Shown here one piece after another: positions 6,476 through 8,891 of a DNA stretch of 8,891 bases. The stretch is taken from assembly GCA_016934895.1 (NCBI GenBank), contig JAFGRZ010000004.1, positions 1 to 8,891 of the forward strand, written 5' to 3'. Source of the DNA: Candidatus Aminicenantota bacterium (GTDB lineage Bacteria; Acidobacteriota; Aminicenantia; Aminicenantales; UBA8522). The position numbers and the translations under genes were made by a program. Under the pieces are notes generated by a model. It worked only from the letters and a program-made list of their open reading frames with translations. It was not told where the DNA came from and ran no database searches. Within the stretch, counting starts at the first letter, position 1, and every line of letters begins with the position of its first letter.

Positions 6476-7060
6476 ATGAAACTGGACAACACCATCAACT
6501 ATATCGCCTCGGGCATTGAACGGTCGGGAACATCTCTTCTCATGCAGATCCTGGAGGCCGGCGGATTGCCGATGGCCTTCGACACGGCCTCGCGGCCGCC
6601 GGACGATAACAATCCGCGCGGCTATTACGAGCTTGAAAGCGGGAAGATCATCAGCCGGCTGATGAACGGAACCTTTCCACTCGCGGACCACCGCGGAAGG
6701 TTCATCAAGATCACGGCCTTTGGGCTGAAATTCCTCCCGCCCGGAAAGTACCGTATCATTTACACCGAGCGCAACATTGAAGAGGTCCTCGATTCGATGG
6801 AGAAGATGGCCAAGCTCCAGGACCAGAACCGCGAGGAGACCAAGGCCAGCTTCATCAAGCTGAACGACATGATCAAAAGCCTGATCACCGGCAGGGAGGA
6901 CGTCGACGTCCTGTTCGTGAATTACAACCGGATCGTCGCCGATCCGATAACCGAGATCCGGAAGATATGCGACTTCCTCGGCTCGGGCGCTGAGAACGAA
7001 GCCGCCATGGTTGCCGCGGTGGATGCCAAGCTCTACCGGAAGCGAAGACCGAACGCCTGA
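6476..7060 (+). CDS. Small sulfotransferase-like P-loop protein
   Basis: 194 aa, shorter than typical sulfotransferases (about 250-300 aa). Residues 9-26 (YIASGIERSGTSLLMQIL) form a strand followed by the P-loop-like 5'-phosphosulfate-binding loop and helix of PAPS-dependent sulfotransferases; NPRGYYE (46-52) resembles the substrate/dimer-side segment of bacterial members. A second motif at 94-108 (IIYTERN through LDSM) matches the position of the family's Arg-Ser pair that binds the 3'-phosphate of PAPS (R99, S107). VLFVNYNRIVADP (145-157) and the helix ICDFLG (164-169) match the usual C-terminal core. Cytoplasmic, no signal peptide. The acceptor is unknown, and a non-enzymatic or other nucleotide-dependent role cannot be excluded. 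The only usable start is ATG 6476, since an in-frame stop (6446-6448) lies upstream with no other start codon between. The stop lies in the loop of a hairpin. Confidence 0.75.
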   Translation: MKLDNTINYIASGIERSGTSLLMQILEAGGLPMAFDTASRPPDDNNPRGYYELESGKIISRLMNGTFPLADHRGRFIKITAFGLKFLPPGKYRIIYTERNIEEVLDSMEKMAKLQDQNREETKASFIKLNDMIKSLITGREDVDVLFVNYNRIVADPITEIRKICDFLGSGAENEAAMVAAVDAKLYRKRRPNA

Positions 7061-7079
7061 GAGCGGCGGCGTTCTTATT
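7051..7079 (+). terminator. Putative intrinsic terminator overlapping the sulfotransferase-like stop codon
   Basis: GAACGCC (7051-7057) pairs perfectly with GGCGTTC (7068-7074); the 10-nt loop begins with the TGA stop codon (7058-7060). A short, imperfect T-rich run follows (TTATT, 7075-7079). Stem quality is good but the U tract is weak. Further T runs (7097-7101, 7111-7114, 7125-7128, 7135-7140) follow without comparable stems. Confidence 0.4.
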
Positions 7080-7170
7080 CCGTCAGAATTCTGCAGTTTT
7101 TCCGGCCATCTTTTCCTCCCCATGTTTTCCTGTCTTTTTTCCGAAAATCCACCTTCGTTATTCCATAATT

Positions 7171-7256
7171 GGAGGCGCGGGAATGGTGATCGCCGCGCCG
7201 GCGCTGGGCGGAGCAGTGGCTTCTCCACGCCTCCTGGTTCCCGTACGCCGCAGCGC
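7171..7256. repeat. Cluster of nested inverted repeats between convergent genes
   Basis: GGCGCGG (7174-7180) pairs with CCGCGCC (7193-7199). GGAGGCG (7171-7177) pairs with CGCCTCC (7228-7234) and competes with the first stem. GCGCTG (7201-7206) pairs with CAGCGC (7251-7256). It lies 3' of both flanking convergent genes, downstream of the toroid-VWA gene's stop on the minus strand. No T tract follows on either strand. It may be a 3'-end structure, or simply a GC-rich patch. Confidence 0.25.
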
Positions 7257-7283
7257 TCAGTAGGGATTGACCTTCCGACCTGG

Positions 7284-8891
7284 CTAGCCGCCGAGCTTCC
7301 AGGTTCCCGCCTCCTTTTTCAGGACCCAGACCGAGCGACCGTCCGGCTTGACCGCGATCTTCGTTTCCAGAGGCCGGGGGGAGAGGAGGACGCGGAGAGT
7401 GTAGGTGCCCTCCTTGAGCTTAACCTCCTCTCCGCCGACGATCCCCCGGCCGGCCACTTCGCCCTTCTCGTTCAAAACGACATACTCGACCTGAAGGGTT
7501 TGCTGCAAGGCGGAGAGAAGCTCCCCGGCGTTCTTGGCATCCAGATAGCGGCCCTCGGTCGACTTGGCGATGGCTTCGAGCTGCTCGCGCGACTCCCTCT
7601 CTTTGATATCGAACCCGACGATGTGGACCTTGAGCTCAAGACCCGCGGCCTTAATGGCCGGTGCGATGGACATGATGTCGCCGTTGCAGCTCTCAATTCC
7701 GTCCGTGACGAGGATCACCGATCCGTTGGGGATCTTCGCGAAGTCCTTGATCGCTTCCAAAACGGAGTGAACCAGCGGAGTTTTGCCTTTGATCTGGATC
7801 TTGTTGACTGTGTCGACGAGCGGGGCTTTTTCCAATGGCCCGATGGGGACGAGGAGTTCGGTGTCGGTGCAGGCCTTGGGATCGTTCAGCCCGTACCTAT
7901 GGCCGTAAACGCGCAAACCGACATTCATCGTCTCCGGCAGCCCGTTGATGATCTGGGTCAGGGCCTTGCGGGCGATGGTGATCTTGGCTTCACCGGCGAT
8001 CTGTCCCCACATGGAGTTTGACGCATCCATGATGATCTCGACATATTTGCCCGCCTCTTTCTCCGCTCCTTCTTCAAATTCCACTTTGACCGTCCCCGAC
8101 CCGAGCCGTTTCACCGGCGACATATAGATTGGAACATGACCGCAACAGAACTCCAACATCAGAGCGCCGAGGGCGACTCTATAGACACCCAGCCTCTCCT
8201 CGTTTTGGGCGCCGTCCCAGCTGCCGTCCTCATTCTGATGGTCCACGAGAAAACGGCACATCCAGTCCTTCCAGATGCGCCAGTCGTCGCCGCCGGCCAG
8301 GTACATGACGCGTGTCCCGTAATACCAGTAATAGAAAGGATAGCCGTCGCCCGGCTCTTCGACATTCCACCGGGGAGCGTGGTCCTGCATGAAACGGATG
8401 GCGGGTGGGATCATCGGCTCCTGGGGATTTCCGCAAAGTTGAAGGGAAAGCGCGCCCATCCCGGCCCGGGCGCAGGACGAGCCGGAGTCGCCGGGAGAAT
8501 TGTACCTGAAGGATCCGTCGTTTTTCCCTTGGAGAGACCGGACAAAACCGGCCGCCGCCGGAAAGACATATTCAGGGACGGAGAAGCCCGCGTTCACGGC
8601 CGCCTTGAGGGCGAGGACCTGCCAGCCTGTCACCGAAAGGTCGGAGTCCGCGCTGCCCGGTCCGTAGCGCCATCCTCCATAATGGCGGTTGTCGGTTTGG
8701 ATGGGCCCGCCGAGCGTCTCCGGTTTGTGCTCGGTATTTTGAGCGCGGAGGATCAACTGGACCGTTTCCCGGACGATGGGTTCCAGGGTTTCGTCCTCGA
8801 GATCCACGAGAGCTTCGATCAGCGCCAGGGTGGCGATGGCGTGCTGATACATCTCCCCGGTGCTGAATGTGCCTCCGCGGCCGGCCGCGTC
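7284..8891 (-). CDS. Terpenoid-cyclase-like toroid / von Willebrand factor A domain fusion protein (5' end outside window)
   Basis: The frame stays open from the window edge, so the true start lies beyond 8891; the ATG at 8852 is internal. In-window length is 535 aa (residue 1 is the codon at 8891-8889). Residues about 10-250 are alpha/alpha-toroid repeats like prenyltransferase/squalene-cyclase proteins: MYQHAIATLALIEA (14-27), GGWRYGPG (72-79), DGSFRY (125-130), EDGSWDG (221-227). The class II cyclase DxDD acid motif is not visible; DSDL occurs at 82-85, so cyclase activity is doubtful. Residues about 283-468 are a VWA domain with a complete MIDAS: DASNS (289-293), Thr371 in KGKTPL and Asp397 in LVTDG. 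The last 70 residues look like a small beta domain of the regulatory or PEGA type. Role unknown; metal-dependent protein binding is expected of an intact MIDAS. The stop is TAG at 7286-7284. It converges on the sulfotransferase-like gene. Confidence 0.8.
   Translation of the reverse strand, partial: DAAGRGGTFSTGEMYQHAIATLALIEALVDLEDETLEPIVRETVQLILRAQNTEHKPETLGGPIQTDNRHYGGWRYGPGSADSDLSVTGWQVLALKAAVNAGFSVPEYVFPAAAGFVRSLQGKNDGSFRYNSPGDSGSSCARAGMGALSLQLCGNPQEPMIPPAIRFMQDHAPRWNVEEPGDGYPFYYWYYGTRVMYLAGGDDWRIWKDWMCRFLVDHQNEDGSWDGAQNEERLGVYRVALGALMLEFCCGHVPIYMSPVKRLGSGTVKVEFEEGAEKEAGKYVEIIMDASNSMWGQIAGEAKITIARKALTQIINGLPETMNVGLRVYGHRYGLNDPKACTDTELLVPIGPLEKAPLVDTVNKIQIKGKTPLVHSVLEAIKDFAKIPNGSVILVTDGIESCNGDIMSIAPAIKAAGLELKVHIVGFDIKERESREQLEAIAKSTEGRYLDAKNAGELLSALQQTLQVEYVVLNEKGEVAGRGIVGGEEVKLKEGTYTLRVLLSPRPLETKIAVKPDGRSVWVLKKEAGTWKLGG

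Noticed and set aside
7084..7101. CAGAATTCTG palindrome followed by CAG and a T run, considered as a terminator
   Set aside because: With a real loop only 3 bp of stem remain, too little for termination; the hairpin at 7051-7074 is far better.
6302..7228. Minus-strand 308-codon open frame over the sulfotransferase-like gene and its upstream region
   Set aside because: It covers the intergenic promoters and the antisense of a P-loop protein, with no motif of its own and no good start.
7011..8021. Plus-strand 336-codon open frame opposite the VWA gene
   Set aside because: Antisense to a domain with complete MIDAS motifs; its composition is typical of a shadow frame.
1..8891. Search for a defence, CRISPR, prophage, transposon or biosynthetic system
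   Set aside because: No tandem spaced repeats, transposase, integrase, nuclease or synthase motifs were seen; the six genes look like ordinary metabolic and envelope functions on alternating strands.

Overview
This 8.9-kb window is bacterial chromosome, GC-rich (by eye around 60%), with six protein-coding genes and no RNA genes, insertion sequences, CRISPR arrays or phage genes that I can see. The gene mix suggests an Acidobacteriota/Candidatus Aminicenantes-like or related bacterium: a non-canonical Nramp relative, a zinc-ribbon membrane protein with an aspartyl-protease domain, a secreted esterase with a TPR tail, and a terpenoid-cyclase-like toroid fused to a von Willebrand A domain. That placement is an inference from protein style only; there is no marker gene here.

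Layout. (1) 6-1415, minus: Nramp-superfamily membrane transporter whose two metal-binding motifs are substituted. (2) 1522-3336, minus: membrane-anchored protein with an N-terminal zinc ribbon, a degenerate trypsin-like segment, a helical region and a C-terminal retropepsin-like domain carrying an intact DTGA motif. (3) 3531-4982, plus: exported alpha/beta hydrolase with a TPR-like C-terminus, diverging from gene 2 across a short promoter region. (4) 4977-6122, minus: saccharopine-dehydrogenase-family oxidoreductase, converging on gene 3 so tightly that the two stop codons sit back to back in one hexamer. (5) 6476-7060, plus: small sulfotransferase-like P-loop protein, diverging from gene 4. 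(6) 7284-8891, minus, running off the window: alpha/alpha toroid repeats plus VWA plus a small beta domain.

The genes mostly alternate in strand and do not form an obvious pathway; only genes 2 and 1 run in the same direction with a short gap, and even there a promoter-like sequence lies between them. Genes 2, 3 and probably 6 look like cell-envelope proteins. Sigma70-like promoters can be read by eye for genes 1, 2 and 4, the last with a perfect TTGACA -35 box and a leader of about 150 nt that holds inverted repeats. Ribosome-binding sites place the starts of genes 2 and 3 inside the longest open frames, giving shorter proteins than the maximal frames.

I found no clear defence, mobile or biosynthetic system. 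The items most worth a second look are the multi-domain gene 2 (a putative dead serine-protease fold joined to a live-looking aspartyl protease), the toroid-VWA fusion, and the Nramp relative lacking metal ligands.
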